Made by a program: the position numbers and the translations under genes. From assembly GCA_014549065.1 (NCBI GenBank), contig JACDOX010000023.1, positions 7,086,013 through 7,150,012 on the forward strand: 64,000 bases of DNA, given 5' to 3'. Positions 1 through 12,142 of the stretch are shown here, piece by piece. The stretch's first letter is position 1, and each line of letters begins with the position of its first letter. The notes beneath the pieces are model-generated. The model worked only from the letters and a program-made list of their open reading frames with translations. It was not told the DNA's origin and made no database searches. This DNA is from Cardinalis cardinalis. Its lineage: Eukaryota > Chordata > Aves > Passeriformes > Cardinalidae.

Positions 1-3000
1 ATAGTGGCACTTGCCCAATGAAAGATAGATTTTGCCAAGGTCATTAAGAGTTTACACATTAGTCATGGCAATTGATGTATTAGTGTGCCTGCATTTCCAA
101 ATCACTGCTGCACTTTGAAAAGTTGTTGCAATTTGCAATAGAAATGGCTTACAATAAACACAGAAATGCCNTCACCTTGTAAAGTTATTGGACTCCTATA
201 GAGTCTTTACTACTTTGGCAGAAAAGGTTCTGTAGATAATAAAGGAAAGTAACCATTCATGTGATAGTTCTGGTCTAGGAGCATTAGTTTGATTGGAGAC
301 AACTCTGGAAACAGAATTGTAAAGACAGAGACTTGACCCTACTGATAGGGTCTAGTATTCATATATATATGTATATAAGTGTATATATATATATATGGTT
401 TTTCCTTTGGGAGTCTGCGATTGTATAAGCTAAGAGTCTAGTAGGAAAGGACAGTCATTGCTATTGGTTTCATTGGGGAGGGAGAGCTTTTCTAACAATA
501 CCACAGAAAATGGTGTTCAGTGTTGCTTCATTTACAGTTGTGGTGTTCTGGCCTTTTTCAGTGAGGAGCCANAGCTCTGAGATTGATCCTGTAGGTTTAG
601 TCAGCTCTCATGCTAATTCCTCAGGTGTGCAAAGGGTCAAACCAAAGCCCTTCTTCTTAGTGTGGGCCGTAACAGTAACAAATTTGGAAGTCATCTATCA
701 GGATAACACAATTGCCTTTCTTTAAGCTTCAGCAATTTCTCCTCAGTAGTTGTTGGTTGCAGAGGTGCAGAAGCTAATGCACATAAGAATATATTTTATG
801 TAACCATATGCAGAAGGAATTGTATGGTGATAAGGGTGTTGTAAATGAGAGACTGGGGTTGAATTCTGCTGCCTTTGCTGTTCCAGACTAACTGTCTGAT
901 GCTGTGTCATCTGTTTAACTTTGCTATCACATTTCCCCATTTGCTACATGAAGAAAAAGCCTTGGGGCCCATTAATTGATAGTTAAAATGCATGGTACTG
1001 TTCTGTCCATTTCAACAGATGCCTTACAGACAAGCCTTTCTTTTACCTGCTTATAGGCAAGATATGATTAGGAGCAACTTTGAAATTTTCAGTCTTCAGC
1101 ATGGAAATGTGCAATAGGATTTAGATTTTCCTAACAAAGGCATTGTTTGAACTTTGTGTGTACTGCNAGATAAAAACTATGGGTACAAAATGGCAGAGAA
1201 CCCCATCCCACCAACTGGCAATCATTGTCTCATCCCTTGCCTGTTCATCTGGTATATATTGCAGCATAATTCTTCCAGGAAAACTCCAAGCTAACAGCAG
1301 AAATGTTTTGATTTTCAAGCTGTTTTGAGTGTTGAACATATTAGATATCTGAGGCGACGTTCGTTTGTGGCCTGATATTTATTATCATGATTGAAGGCAT
1401 TCACCCAAAATACCAAGTGGCAAAACCACACAAGTTTGACATATGGTTATCCCAGCTTCTGAAGGCTCAACATCTGTACAGCTGTGCAGTGAGAGTCACC
1501 ATCTCATGAGTGCAGTGCAGAAACGTGCTGCAGTGGGGCTTGAGTCCATGAAGCAGGATAACAGTCTAACCTGACACTTCTCTCTCTCTACAAAGTTCAG
1601 CTGCTTTCTGTGGAAAAATTACATCAGCACCCTTAAATCTACAGTTGCTCTCCAGTTTCATATCAGCAGTGTCTTTCCATAATCAAACTTCTGGAAAATA
1701 ATTTTAAGTTTTCCTTAGGAACTGTGACATCCTGAGGTGATTATTAAAAATCTCAGAATGCTTTCCAAATACTTTTAGAATACTTGGGTGGTTATTTGTG
1801 TATTTTTGGAGTAATGTTTTGATTAAAGCACTGAAGTGAATCTTGTGTGTTTAAGAAAAATGTGGAATCTATCAATATTGCCAAAAGTATTTCGAGCTTC
1901 CATTTCATTTAGAGTGCATAGCCTATAAGGGGAGAGCATTTCTTGCCTTTTAAGCAGCATAGTAATTACATTTTTATGTATATTGAGTAGTTATTTAAAT
2001 TTTATACTGTACCTTGTCTTTGCCTTGTCCTTTTTTGTACTATATGCCAAGAAGCTCCAAGAGTTGCTAAAATTGCTAACTACATATTTTGATTTTAGGC
2101 TGCTTTATTTCACAAGTTCTGTTTTTGTGGACTAGAAGTTCAAAAGATCTTCTTTGGCCCAGGCACCTCCCAGTCTCTTCTCTGGGCTGCCCTACCCCCT
2201 TTTTCAGTAATGTTCTTCCTCTTCAACAGCTACCAAGAACAACCTTCAGCAGCTTTTCCCAGCAGTCAGAGTGCTCACTGTTTCTTTTGCTCCCATGAGT
2301 ATCTCTGCTCAAGCAAAGTTGTGCTGCTGCCCTTCATTCCAGAGAGCATGAATCATCTCAACTTTGTATATTTCTGTACCTATCTATATAAAGCCAATAA
2401 GGATGGGGTGGTTCCAGTTTTGTTAGGCTTCAAGCCAACTCCAGAGTATGTAAAGTTTAATATTCTATGGATTGCATGCAAAGCAGGAGTTTTGTTTAAT
2501 AAGAGAAGGCACAGGGTCAGGTCTTCTCCATGTCTCTTGTCCCCTGGTCTAATTTCTCTTCACATTATTGTGCTAACATTTTTTCAGCAAGGAAAGCATG
2601 AGTTGGCCTATGGAAAAAAATAACTGTCTTGTCCCTGCTTTTCTTCAGCCTCCTGTTAGGGAAACACTTTGGGAGGGGTGATGGAATATCCTTGTTGTGC
2701 CTGATGCCACTGTACCACAGCATCTTCTCTGCTGAAGCCCGGAGGGTAGAGCTCCCACTTCTGCAGCTGTGAGGCAGGTTCTCCTGGGTTCACAAGCTGA
2801 GCAGGACAAAAGAGCTGGAAGCCGCTTCCTAGTGAAGATAGGGATTTTTTGTCTGATTTGTTTTAAAGAGAGAAATTAATTGTTTGGAGGCCATAAAAGT
2901 TTTTTGACTGTCTGATGCTTCCAGAAGAAGGTGGTCTGTAGAGCTGCATCTGTTCAGAGCTGGCTCAGTAGCTGTCTCCAGGGAGGAAGGCAGAAGTCAT

Positions 3001-6000
3001 CTGGCGCAAAACACTGCACAACTGAAAATGACAAGCTTCTCATTCTTATGAAATGAGTCCTGGCACAGTTAATATACACACAGAGCAGTCATCAGTGTTG
3101 TTCACTTCCAATCCCTGCAAATTGCTCAATGATTTCTTCAAGACTTGCTGAGGTAAGGAGTGAGAGGGCCAGGAGAAGGCTTGAGGTAGTGGAGGCTTAG
3201 GATCGTGTTACACAGATTGGGTCCTTGTGCTAAATAAGTTGTTAAACTTGGGAGTCTTAAGACCTTAGACACTGGAGACTGAAGAAGTTCTTGATTAACA
3301 GATGGTGGAAGACTGTACATTTCATTTACTGCTGTTCTAAAGCAGTGACTTCCAAACTCTTGCAGTGTGTAAACTTCCAGTGTTTCACCTCTATAAGTGA
3401 TCTTGCAGATAAGGGCTTTTTCTTAACCATTCTTCTTCAGACTTTTAGCAATGGCTGATCCTTCTTAGACAAAGCATTTGTTTTCAAATGCATCTTTTTC
3501 AATTGCTTTTCTGTCTTAAGGGACATGTTAAAAATGAAACTCCAGTCAAACTGAATATCTTCAACACAAAAGGTCCTTNTGTTTGTGTAATACTCCATCC
3601 CTTGAAATTACTTACTTTTGCTTAAATTCGTGTGTTTAACCTGTTGTATACAAATTTGTCAAATTAATTAGGGTACTTTCATCAAGTTTTTGGATGTGAA
3701 CTCATGAGCATAAGCAGTTTCCAAAAGGCACTTTGGAGGGTTATTTTAGAAATACTCATAAAAAGCATTATTTCTTCACAATGCCACAGTTGGTTCAGTG
3801 CCCCATTCTCTCATGCCAGTGCATGAACTTTTGGAGCATCATTTTACAACATTTTCCTTGTGTTTCTTCACTCTGTTTTCAGTAAATAGGGTGGTGTTCA
3901 TTGTGAACTGCTAACCAGGATCAGACTTTTATTGAGGTTTTCATACCACTAGGATTTCTTACTTACATAGTGTTCTCAGAAGTAGCTGAATAAATTAATA
4001 GAAACAGTTCACGTACAAGATAAGCTGTAGTTACATTTCTTATCAGAAACTTCATGCCATAATGAAGAAATGGTTAAATACAAAACCTGTTGATGTTAAT
4101 AGTTCTNTAAGTCATGTGTTGTAGGCATGTATGATCATAAGTAGAAGGTAACGGGGTTGTTTGCCATAATTTAAAAATCTGAAGTACTTAAAGATTCAAC
4201 TAGCCACTTATGAGCCCATTATAAAGTGCATTATGAATATAATCGTGGAGATTGTGACTTAAGGCTCATAGCTATTCAATCACTCTCTTGCTTTGAACTT
4301 TGCTTTTATATCCTGATAAATGAGAACATTCTAATCTTGTTCAGAACAGAAAAGCTTAAAAGTGTTGCTTGATTCAAGCAACAAGATAGTGTCAGGCTTT
4401 CCTGATTATGTGGATTTTGCATTGACTTTCAGGTTGAGTACAGTTTATCTCAAGAGGATTTTCTTTGGTTTTTAAGTGATCCATAAATTGCAAGTTTTGT
4501 GGGCAGTGAAGCAGCCTTTAACTTAGGGTAGTCTATGTCCAGGGACAAGAGCTGGCCTGTGTCCATTTCAGAAAGGGTGCCTGAGGTCAGGCAGCTGAAT
4601 GAAAACTGTCACTGGAGAGCTGAGCCCCTGAGCTGTTGGTAATTGAGCGTTTGCCATACCTGCCCATGGCTTCTTCCCAGTCACACCTCGCAGGGCTGCT
4701 TGGAGGAGAAGGGCAGTCAAACACACATTGTCAGTCTGCACCACAGGCTACTCTGCATCCTCACTTACAACCCCAATGGGTTTCAAAAGAGGTTCATGTT
4801 GCACAGTAGTGCAATATTGCTGCAATGGTGTAGTTTCGTACAAAAGGTGTAACAGCAGTGTGGTTTTGTACGTGGTGGATTTTTTAGAGGAGTGACGTAT
4901 ATTGACAATACCTACTGAAATTTGGTATATCCTTATGATTATCCTTAATTAAGAAAAGACTTCATAAAATTCTGAATTGTCTCTTCATGATTAATAGAAA
5001 AAGACTGGAGATTTTTCAGAACTTCAGACAAGATCCTCAATTTAAGGATGCATTACTCAGCCAAAACAATGTATTAGACCCAAGTATAAATATACTTCCA
5101 GTGTGAACATTGATCAAATTGGNAGGATGATATATTGATACTCTTTCTTGTGGATTGTGTTAGAAAGGGTCTGGTCAGGCCTTGCAAGATGCTGAACATC
5201 TTTCTGATGTTCTAGCACTGCAACCAGGATTGCCAGTGCCACTGCTGTTCTCTCCATCTGCTATGTTTTGCCTTTTTTTTTTTTAACTGCTGGACTTACT
5301 TTAAATTTTTGCATCATTTCCTAGAATTAAAGAAGTGGAACATATCTAACATGAAGAAGATAGACACACATTTCCCTTCTTACTTGAACTTTCTATGTCA
5401 ATACTGTACCTCCCAGACATAGGCTGTTGTCTTGATTTCTCATTCACTTCAGTTGCTGCTGAAGCACATTGCTGGACTNTCTGTCTCATGGTGAATTAAT
5501 TGCTTTTAATTTCACAGGACTGCAGGGATGAGCTTGTGGACTCAGGTCCTTTATGTGAGACATTACTGGGTCTGATGCACATTTGCAGCCAGTTTGTAGG
5601 CATTTTTACATTCTGATTTAATTGTTGATAAGGTGGATGTTCAAATGACACTGGAATTTCTGAGAGGAGGTATTTTGGCTGTCAGTCAAAGTCCATAATG
5701 GGGAAGCTTAGAGACTGGTCGTTAGAGCCCAGCTAAAACCAGGAGAGTAACCTACTTTAATTGCATTCCCATCTAAAAGATCATTGATTCAGGAGAAGAA
5801 AATATTGATCATCTTTGCCACTCCGCAGAGGTGGCCTGTTCAAGATCCAGCTCTAAAATAATCTGGATATGGATCAAAAGATCTTTCTATTCTAATTCTA
5901 AATGGAGTCACCAAGCTCAAACCATCTGTCTGGGAGGATGTAGTTTGATCAGCCATTCAGGAATACTGCATTCATTGATTTCAGTAGCCAGGCATAGAAA

Positions 6001-7634
6001 ATGGGTTTAAAAATGTGTAAGGCTGAGAGGCAAAGACCTCTGCACTAATCTGATAGGTGCAGCACAAAATCTTGGTACTTCATGAGGTCTGGTTTGGTTG
6101 TGGGTTTGGTTTTGTTTCATGAGGTAGTAAGAAACAATGCATTGCTCTCTGTAAGCTTTCTAGGATGTTCTTGAACACGTTTCTTAAAAACCATTAGGGA
6201 AAAAAACATTTCTGAAGCTGTGTTAGGTTATTAGAGCTTTTTATCTGTGCAGACTGCATAGGCAGCTTGTGGAGAAGTCAAGATGCCAGACCCAAAACTA
6301 TTTGATTTTGTAGCTGCAGAATATGATTTAAATATGGCATTACTACTGGCTGGCCCATTATTGAAGTTGCTGCCAATTAATCTTGCTATACACGTAACAA
6401 CAGTGCAGTCTGGGTGCGCATTCTAACTCGAGTTACATGGTTTTAATTTGTTGAATAAACTCCAGTGGATGTTCTGTTAGGAATCCAATACTTACAGATA
6501 TCATTTGTGTGTTACTTAAAGAGGTATAACCCAAATCATCACCATGCAGTTCAGAAATAGAATGCAACAGCTGTAATTCTGAGAAGGAGATGCAGGTCAC
6601 GAGTTCAAACCTTGAGATGAAAGGGATGACTTTTACCCTACTGTCTTTACTTTGTCATGCTTGCTATAAGTAGATGTCAAGGCCCTCTGGTTTATGAACC
6701 ACAGAGCTTATATTTCTCTGCCTTATTTTAATTATTTTTATTTTTAGTTAGTGAATCTGATCATTTGCTTCTGCTGATATTTAAGTCTTACTGACTTAAG
6801 TGGAAACAGGATTTCCTGTGGTGATTAAAACCACAGGTGCTAGGATTAAGGAAGGCCTTTTCAGTGGCATACAGACTAAAACTGGAATGATACATAGAAG
6901 ATTAGTGTGGCATCCTCAAGGCTGACAAGCAGTTTTAGGAAAGCACATGAGGGGATCAAACTCTGGGAGGTGTAACCATGGGGAAATTTCTTTGGCAAAG
7001 TTTTTATGAAGACTTGAATCTGAACTTATTCAATGCTGGAAATCAGCTNTTGGAAGCAGAAACCTCTTTGGATGCAGCAGTGATGTGTGCAGCCTTTATG
7101 GGAAATGTGTATGTTTTTAGGATATGGGGTTTAGGCTACTGATGCTTTCCTAGACCCCCAATGTTTGGCTGTACTCTGTGGAGGCAGGGTGCAACTTTAC
7201 TGGAGAGAAGCTATTTTAGGAGTTGAAAAATGTGAAGAATAANGTAGCACTGAAATTCAGACTAATGGTGATGTTCCTTTCTGTTCCCTTTTCTTCTTTT
7301 CCATAAGAATTTTTTTCCCCTTTCCTTATGATTTTAGTCTTAGTGGCTTGAGGTCCTGTCTAAAGTTCCAGTGTTGTTGTTTTGGAGTTTTTCTGGTGGT
7401 CTTTGCTAATAATTTTTTTTTGGGTTAATTGCATTCTAGATGTCTTTTATTAAGCTGCAGTTTTAAACACAGACTATACACTGCTGTGTGGACATTACAG
7501 ATTTGTGTTCTTACTTAATGGTGGAAGATGATGCCATTCCATAAGTTGTCAGAGATGACACCTGAATGGCTTTTTGGATCAGATCTTGTTGACTACTCGT
7601 GACTGTTTCCACTGAAATTATTAAATCTATTTGT
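1..7634. other. Upstream intergenic DNA, no gene seen
   Basis: This is AT-rich, apparently unique sequence. Open frames are all short (at most 137 codons, at 2210-2623), carry no recognisable domain and show no codon bias, so I call none of them. In mammals the gene upstream of TGFB2 is RRP15. I looked for its conserved C-terminal coding sequence here and did not see it, although an untranslated 3' end could lie near the left edge without being recognisable. Confidence 0.6.
361..396. repeat. TA/TG dinucleotide microsatellite
   Basis: About 36 bp of nearly pure TA steps are interrupted by GTATATAAGTG. This is an ordinary imperfect microsatellite, probably length-variable between individuals. 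Confidence 0.85.
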
Positions 7635-7880
7635 AGGAATGAGAACTTCTTTTATGTATATAGATATCTATGTATGAATACATATATTTATAAATACACA
7701 AAAATGTATGTCTATAAATAAATATTAAAATAAAAGTTCTTATTCCTGTTTGATATTTGTTATATATATATTTAAAAGAAGTTCTGGCTCACACAAATAA
7801 ATAATCTCCGTATATATGTATATCGGAAGCATACCTTTGATTTGCAAGTTGACAAGTAGTTACATGTGTATATATGGGTA
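7635..7880. repeat. AT-rich low-complexity block
   Basis: The block is made of loosely repeated TATATA, TATGTAT and ATAAATA words, for example around 7655-7735, 7759-7775 and 7810-7825. It has no open frame and no terminal repeats. It reads as a degenerate microsatellite cluster rather than a transposon. Confidence 0.7.
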
Positions 7881-9389
7881 GCAGTCTTGCGTGTCAAACA
7901 GCATGTTCCATAAAATGGCCTTTATCTTCTGGAACATGAGTGCTGCAGGAATGGGCTGTGGTTGTGTGAAATGCAATCCTGGGCCAGTGGGGCTGCTTGT
8001 GTTAGTAAGGTCAGCAAGGGTTTGCTCTCAAATTCATCCAGGCGTTACAGCGCACACTAATGAAATGTGCAGCACAGAGGTATGGACTTCTACTTCACTA
8101 AGGATAATAAACAGTAAAATCTAAGGTTTTATTATAGTATATATTACAATTTTCCATTATTTGTCATCTCCTCTTTGCCTCACCTTTATTAGGTGCCACC
8201 TTGGCTCTCGGAGTTGAACCTTTATACGTGTATTTTTATAAAAAGGAGAATTCAAAAGTTTTTTTTCCCTAGCACCCTGCATCAGAATGACTGAGATTCT
8301 ACACAACCACAGTTATGGCTGCAGATTTCTGTGCGTGCCACAAAGAATTAATTGTGCAATCATCCTACACTCGTCATCAGTGTGAGAATTTACAAAAGTC
8401 ACCTCTTAACTTTTAAAAGTTATTCCTCTTCCAACAATGTTCTTTAGTTTATGAAATGTGACCAGCCACTTTACCTAATGGCCTGGTCGTCAGCAGTTTT
8501 AGAAAGATTATTGCCTTTGTATTTTGCACAGCGCATTTGCGTATAACCAAAACAATCTAAAAAGAAACCACAAATTGTAAAATCCCGACCACGTAATTTT
8601 TAACTTAATAGGAAACATGAAACCTTTACATTTAGTGAAGTAACTTTCCAGGTGTCCCTGTTTTTCTAATAAACAGTCACTGTTTATTAAAAAAAAATGA
8701 ATATGTAAAAAAGACGGCATTGTATTGAATTAAAAGCACAAAAACAGATAAGTTCTGTTCTTTTCCCATAGGCACATTAAGGTCCCATTCCCACTTTCTG
8801 ACTTACAAAGCTTCCACTGACAGCAGCCCCACAGGACAAGGCCATTTCATAGAGGCACAGGGAAGAGATAAATGTAAGCTGAGTTAACCTTCAGTGTCTG
8901 ATAATCCCAGAGACTTTTGAAACTAACAGGTAGTCATCAGTAAAAGCTGTTGTGGAATAAATAAAAACAAAAAAGCTTTGCAAGATAAAATACAGACATA
9001 ATTGAGATAACAGTCACGAAAATTAACAGTAGAATGTAGAAGCAGAATTACCTCTGTAAAAGGTCATGTTATAGTTGAATTCTGTGATGTAAGACTTTAT
9101 CCAGCTTTGTTGAGTCCTGCAGTTTGGTTCTGCCATTTCTGACAATTTTTGATAGCCTCTTCCACGTGTTCCTCATTTTAGCAAGGTAAAAAATGACAGC
9201 TGTTTGAGTCTAGTTTGCAGGACTTCTGTGGNAAAAAAAAGCCTCCTTAAATGTGCAAAGGGGAGATTTTAGAACTAAGACCAGATCTATCATGATGTAT
9301 ATGTTCCAGGTATTTTCCATTTAGATTACATAATGGAAAGTCGATGTTTATGAATGTGGATGTGTATTTGAATGATTTGGCTAGCAGGT
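7881..9389. other. Intergenic DNA, nothing distinctive
   Basis: Mixed-composition sequence between the AT-rich block and the GC-richer upstream patch. I see no repeat, RNA gene or credible coding frame in it. Confidence 0.55.
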
Positions 9390-9525
9390 AGGTGTCCCTT
9401 CCTGGAGCAAACCGGAGCAGCTCAGGCGTGTGTGGTGGGCTTCTGCAGCTGCGGGGGATTTAGCCCGAGTGGCCGAGGCTTTTGGAATAGAGAATGCATG
9501 CTCTAGAAGTTCTGCATGGCAAAAC

Positions 9526-9539
9526 ATCACCATGGTGAC
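9526..9539. promoter_or_regulatory. X-box-like palindrome (RFX-type site)
   Basis: ATCACCATGGTGAC contains the perfect 12-bp palindrome TCACCATGGTGA (9527-9538) and differs by one end base from the symmetric form GTCACCATGGTGAC. Such inverted half-sites are the usual target of RFX-family factors. The adjoining TGACGT (9536-9541) is also a CRE half-site. Only motif identity supports this; binding is inferred. Confidence 0.35.
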
Positions 9540-9819
9540 GTTGGGAAGTTTTGGGGAATCCAGCTTTGCTGCAGTCGTAAGGCAAAATGGAGACATGCAC
9601 CTGGGTAAGCCTGACACCCTATGTCACACTAAAAGAGTCAGAAGAGATGCAAAGGGTTTTTCTCAGATGAGAACAAACCCAAGATTTATCTTAATGATTT
9701 TTTTTTCCTAGATGGTCTAAAAGACACTGAGTTATCATTGCCAAATCAGAAGGAATCCCAGCAACTTTTAAAATCTAGTCAGACTGGTTTGCTGTCAGCC
9801 TGGCTGGATCTCTGGCAGC

Positions 9820-9924
9820 TTACAGGGAGGGCTTCTCTGGGGCTTGGACCCCCTGCAGCTCCATGGGCAGCGTGGCCAGCTGGGCACTGAACACGTGGGG
9901 GTTGATGGCCTCCAGCAGGGCATC
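9820..9924 (-). pseudogene. Short coding-like fragment, unrecognised
   Basis: Read on the minus strand, GAT at 9924-9922 opens a 34-codon stretch beginning DALLEAINPHVFSAQLATLP and ending at TAA (9822-9820). Nearly every codon in its first 25 ends in C or G (GCC CTG CTG GAG GCC ATC AAC CCC CAC GTG). This is typical of avian coding sequence and unlike the flanking DNA. The same frame has a stop (TGA) just upstream, and an AG precedes the stretch but without a good pyrimidine tract, so it is either the last exon of an unidentified minus-strand gene or a retroposed pseudogene fragment. I do not recognise the family, and chance is possible at this length. Confidence 0.25.
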
Positions 9925-9930
9925 CCTAAG

Positions 9931-11600
9931 GCTTCAGGGTTTGTGAAAGACACTGCAAAGTTTGGGTTGGTTGGGTTTTTGGTTTTTTCCCCCACCAATA
10001 ATAAACTTTCAAGGATCAAAACACTTTGTAATCTGGCAGGTTGTGTCTGTAGAGGGATCCTGAGAGATGGGGTGAGTTCTCTCCCTGAGGAGGGTGTCCA
10101 GCACTGTCCCAATCACTGCTCTGAAGCCCTCAAGGTGAGTGGCATGCAAAGTCAAGTGTTACAGGGCTGCAGTTGCTGTATAAGGAATTCCTTCATGGTT
10201 TCAGCTGTAGCTTTTGGAGGAAATAATTTAATAACCCTTTTCTCTAGAAGTATTTGCGGTTGAGGTACCTTGTGTAACGGAGCTGATTCCTCAGCTGGCT
10301 AGCAGTGGAGCTGTGAGATGTAACAGCTCGAGGAACTGTCCCCTTGGTTTTGTACAGGTGTGCTGCAGAAGTGAAACCAGCTGAGTCTACATGTTGAGCT
10401 TGCTTGTTTATTTGAGTAATTTTGGAAACGCTGCCATTCCTGACACTGCAGCTGTGTTTTTGAGGTCAGTAGGAGCAGGACATTGACATGTACGGCAGTA
10501 AAAGAGTGATGTTGTGGCAGAGAGGTTTAATCTGGCCTTGCAGGAATTCATGGATTTAGGTGGAAAGCACTATTAACTCTTGCATCATGAGGATGCAATC
10601 TTGGTTGCACATAGGGCTGTACATACCCACGTGCTGGTAAAGAATGAAGTTTATTTTAGAGTCTCTGTGTGTACACATACCTGTCAAAAATGTATTTTCG
10701 TAGCTCCTCCATCTCTCAGAGAATGCCATCGTGGCTGGTACCCACAGCAGTCCGAGGTTAGCTGGCTGTGTTGGCACAAGATTCCCCTGCAGCAGAGCCC
10801 TGCCAAGGCAAACAGCATGTGGCAGCTCCGTGCTGCTGGGTGCCTCCATCACCCCAGCACACAGCCACAGCTGCTCACAGGAAGCACTTGTCCTCACTGG
10901 GAAGGAAAAACTTGCATTTAATTTGGGGACTGGCATTCTCCAGCTTTGGAAAACAGTTGAAAATTTTGCAGAAAGATTGTTCCTGAGGTGTGGTCAGCTG
11001 GAGGAAGCCTTTGGTGGTGTTTGGCTGGTTTGTGTCTTGCGTGATTCTCAGTGTCCCAGTCATGCTACCTCCTTTCTCCTGGGTGTGTTTACCCGTAATA
11101 CCACTGGCAATGGCTGAGCTGTTCTTGGGAACACCTATGGCCCTTTGAGTACCTTTTGTACATCTTTCTTCGTCTCTGAAAATAAAGGTTCTTCAAAAAC
11201 AGCCTTGCCCCTCTTAGNATGATGTTATTGGAAAGTTCTGGCAAGTAAAACCTGTGATAACTTAATTCAGAAGGGAATGTAAAGCTAAAATGGGTGAGAG
11301 TAAAGAAAAAGGCTACTTGATCACTTTTTAAAGTTAATGTACAGTGGTGATAAATGAACTGTAAAGGAAAAGCTTTATGGCATTAAGTTGAGGGATGCCT
11401 AGTAGACTGTGGAGTGATTTCCCTGGGGCAGAGTAGGGCATGGATGGAGGCTGTGATGTTTGTTGGCCAGAAGAGGCAGCGGAAAAACTGAATTACAGGC
11501 ATAGCCAGAGCATTTGAGGCTTGAGAGTTTCTGTCAAGTGCAGATGAGGATGTATTTGCACGCTTCTGACAGGAGAGGAGACCTCGGCAAAGGAGCAAAT
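9931..11600. other. Proximal intergenic DNA
   Basis: Mixed-composition sequence leading up to the CpG island. Open frames on both strands at 10556-11117 overlap one another in several frames, which is typical of stop-poor GC-richer DNA rather than genes. No repeat is recognised. Confidence 0.5.
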
Positions 11601-12019
11601 CCTCCTCATCTGTGGTCTCTCCCTCCTTGGCCGGTAGTACCGATTACCAAGGGATCCGGGGAACAGCGAGAATTGCCCAAAACACACTTGGAAGTGAAAG
11701 TGAGGGGCAGTGCCGAAGAGCGTTCTGTGACAGAGCAGCGGGCAGAGCTGCCCCGCAACCTTGAACAGGAACGCGTCTGAGCGGTGTCCAAGAAGCGTGT
11801 TATTCCTCCTCTAACGCCAGAGTGCTATTTGGCCCAATTACTTTAATAATAGGTGCAAGAAGCACTAAAGCCTTTATTTTAAAAAGAAGTCAAATAAAAG
11901 CCTGGCAGGACTTGCTTTTTCTTCTCGGCTCCGGGCTGCCTCGCCTCTCCTTGCCCCGGGCTGAGGCACCTCGGCAGCGGCCGGGCTGCGGCGAGTCCCT
12001 TGCCNGTGGCGCGGAGGGG

Positions 12020-12028
12020 AATAAATAG
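12020..12028 (+). promoter_or_regulatory. Second TATA-like motif
   Basis: AATAAATAG sits in GC-rich surroundings 93 bp upstream of the main TATA box. It could position a minor upstream start, but it is a weaker match and has no neighbouring CRE or E-box cluster. It may be incidental. Confidence 0.25.
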
Positions 12029-12068
12029 CCGGGCGGCGGCGCGGAGCCCTCCGCTCCCGCAGCCCCTC

Positions 12069-12076
12069 CACGTCAC
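12069..12076 (+). promoter_or_regulatory. TGFB2: CRE/ATF site of TGFB2 promoter
   Basis: CACGTCAC is a CRE/ATF-type element. From established knowledge, the mammalian TGFB2 promoter carries a CRE/ATF element at about -74 to -67 that drives much of its activity through CREB/ATF family factors. Here the site ends 16 bp before the E-box, nearly the same spacing as in mammals, which supports homology. Confidence 0.7.
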
Positions 12077-12092
12077 TTCGCGGCGAGCCGAG

Positions 12093-12098
12093 CACGTG
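12093..12098 (+). promoter_or_regulatory. TGFB2: E-box (CACGTG)
   Basis: A canonical CACGTG lies between the CRE and the TATA box. In mammals the E-box in this position is bound by USF1/USF2. Its place in the CRE, E-box, TATA order is the main support for its function. Confidence 0.7.
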
Positions 12099-12106
12099 GG
12101 GCGGGG
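12098..12106 (+). promoter_or_regulatory. TGFB2: GC box (Sp1-type)
   Basis: GGGGCGGGG overlaps the last base of the E-box and lies 7 bp before the TATA box. It fits an Sp1/KLF site, though such motifs are frequent in CpG islands. Confidence 0.5.
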
Positions 12107-12112
12107 AGATCG

Positions 12113-12119
12113 TATAAAT
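12113..12119 (+). promoter_or_regulatory. TGFB2: TATA box of TGFB2
   Basis: TATAAAT stands out in a GC-rich setting, 15 bp after the E-box. A start about 30 bp downstream would place transcription initiation near 12,143. TATA-containing promoters inside CpG islands are unusual, but this arrangement is known for TGFB2. Confidence 0.75.
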
Positions 12120-12142
12120 CTCCCTCTCCCTGCGCGACCGTG

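Larger units (their letters stand above)
9390..9930. promoter_or_regulatory. GC-richer upstream patch, possible enhancer or relic
   Basis: Base composition rises above the surrounding AT-rich DNA, with several CpG steps at 9425-9475 (GCGTG, TGCGGG, CCCGAG, GCCGAGG). The patch includes a perfect 12-bp palindrome and, at its right end, a minus-strand frame with coding-like third positions. It lies about 2.2-2.75 kb before the predicted TGFB2 start site. A distal regulatory element is an inference; a decayed gene fragment is the alternative. Confidence 0.3.

Noticed and set aside
2210..2623. 137-codon plus-strand frame, possible RRP15 or other gene exon
   Set aside because: It has no codon bias, domain or splice context and does not resemble the RRP15 C-terminus.
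9460..9500. tRNA D-arm-like text (CCCGAGTGGCCGAGGC) resembling a Leu/Ser tRNA
   Set aside because: There is no matching acceptor stem, anticodon arm or B-box (GGTTCGANTCC) downstream.
9795..10263. 105-codon minus and 139-codon plus frames overlapping the coding-like fragment
   Set aside because: They are in other frames than the GC-ending codons, cross clearly noncoding T-rich sequence, and have no domain.
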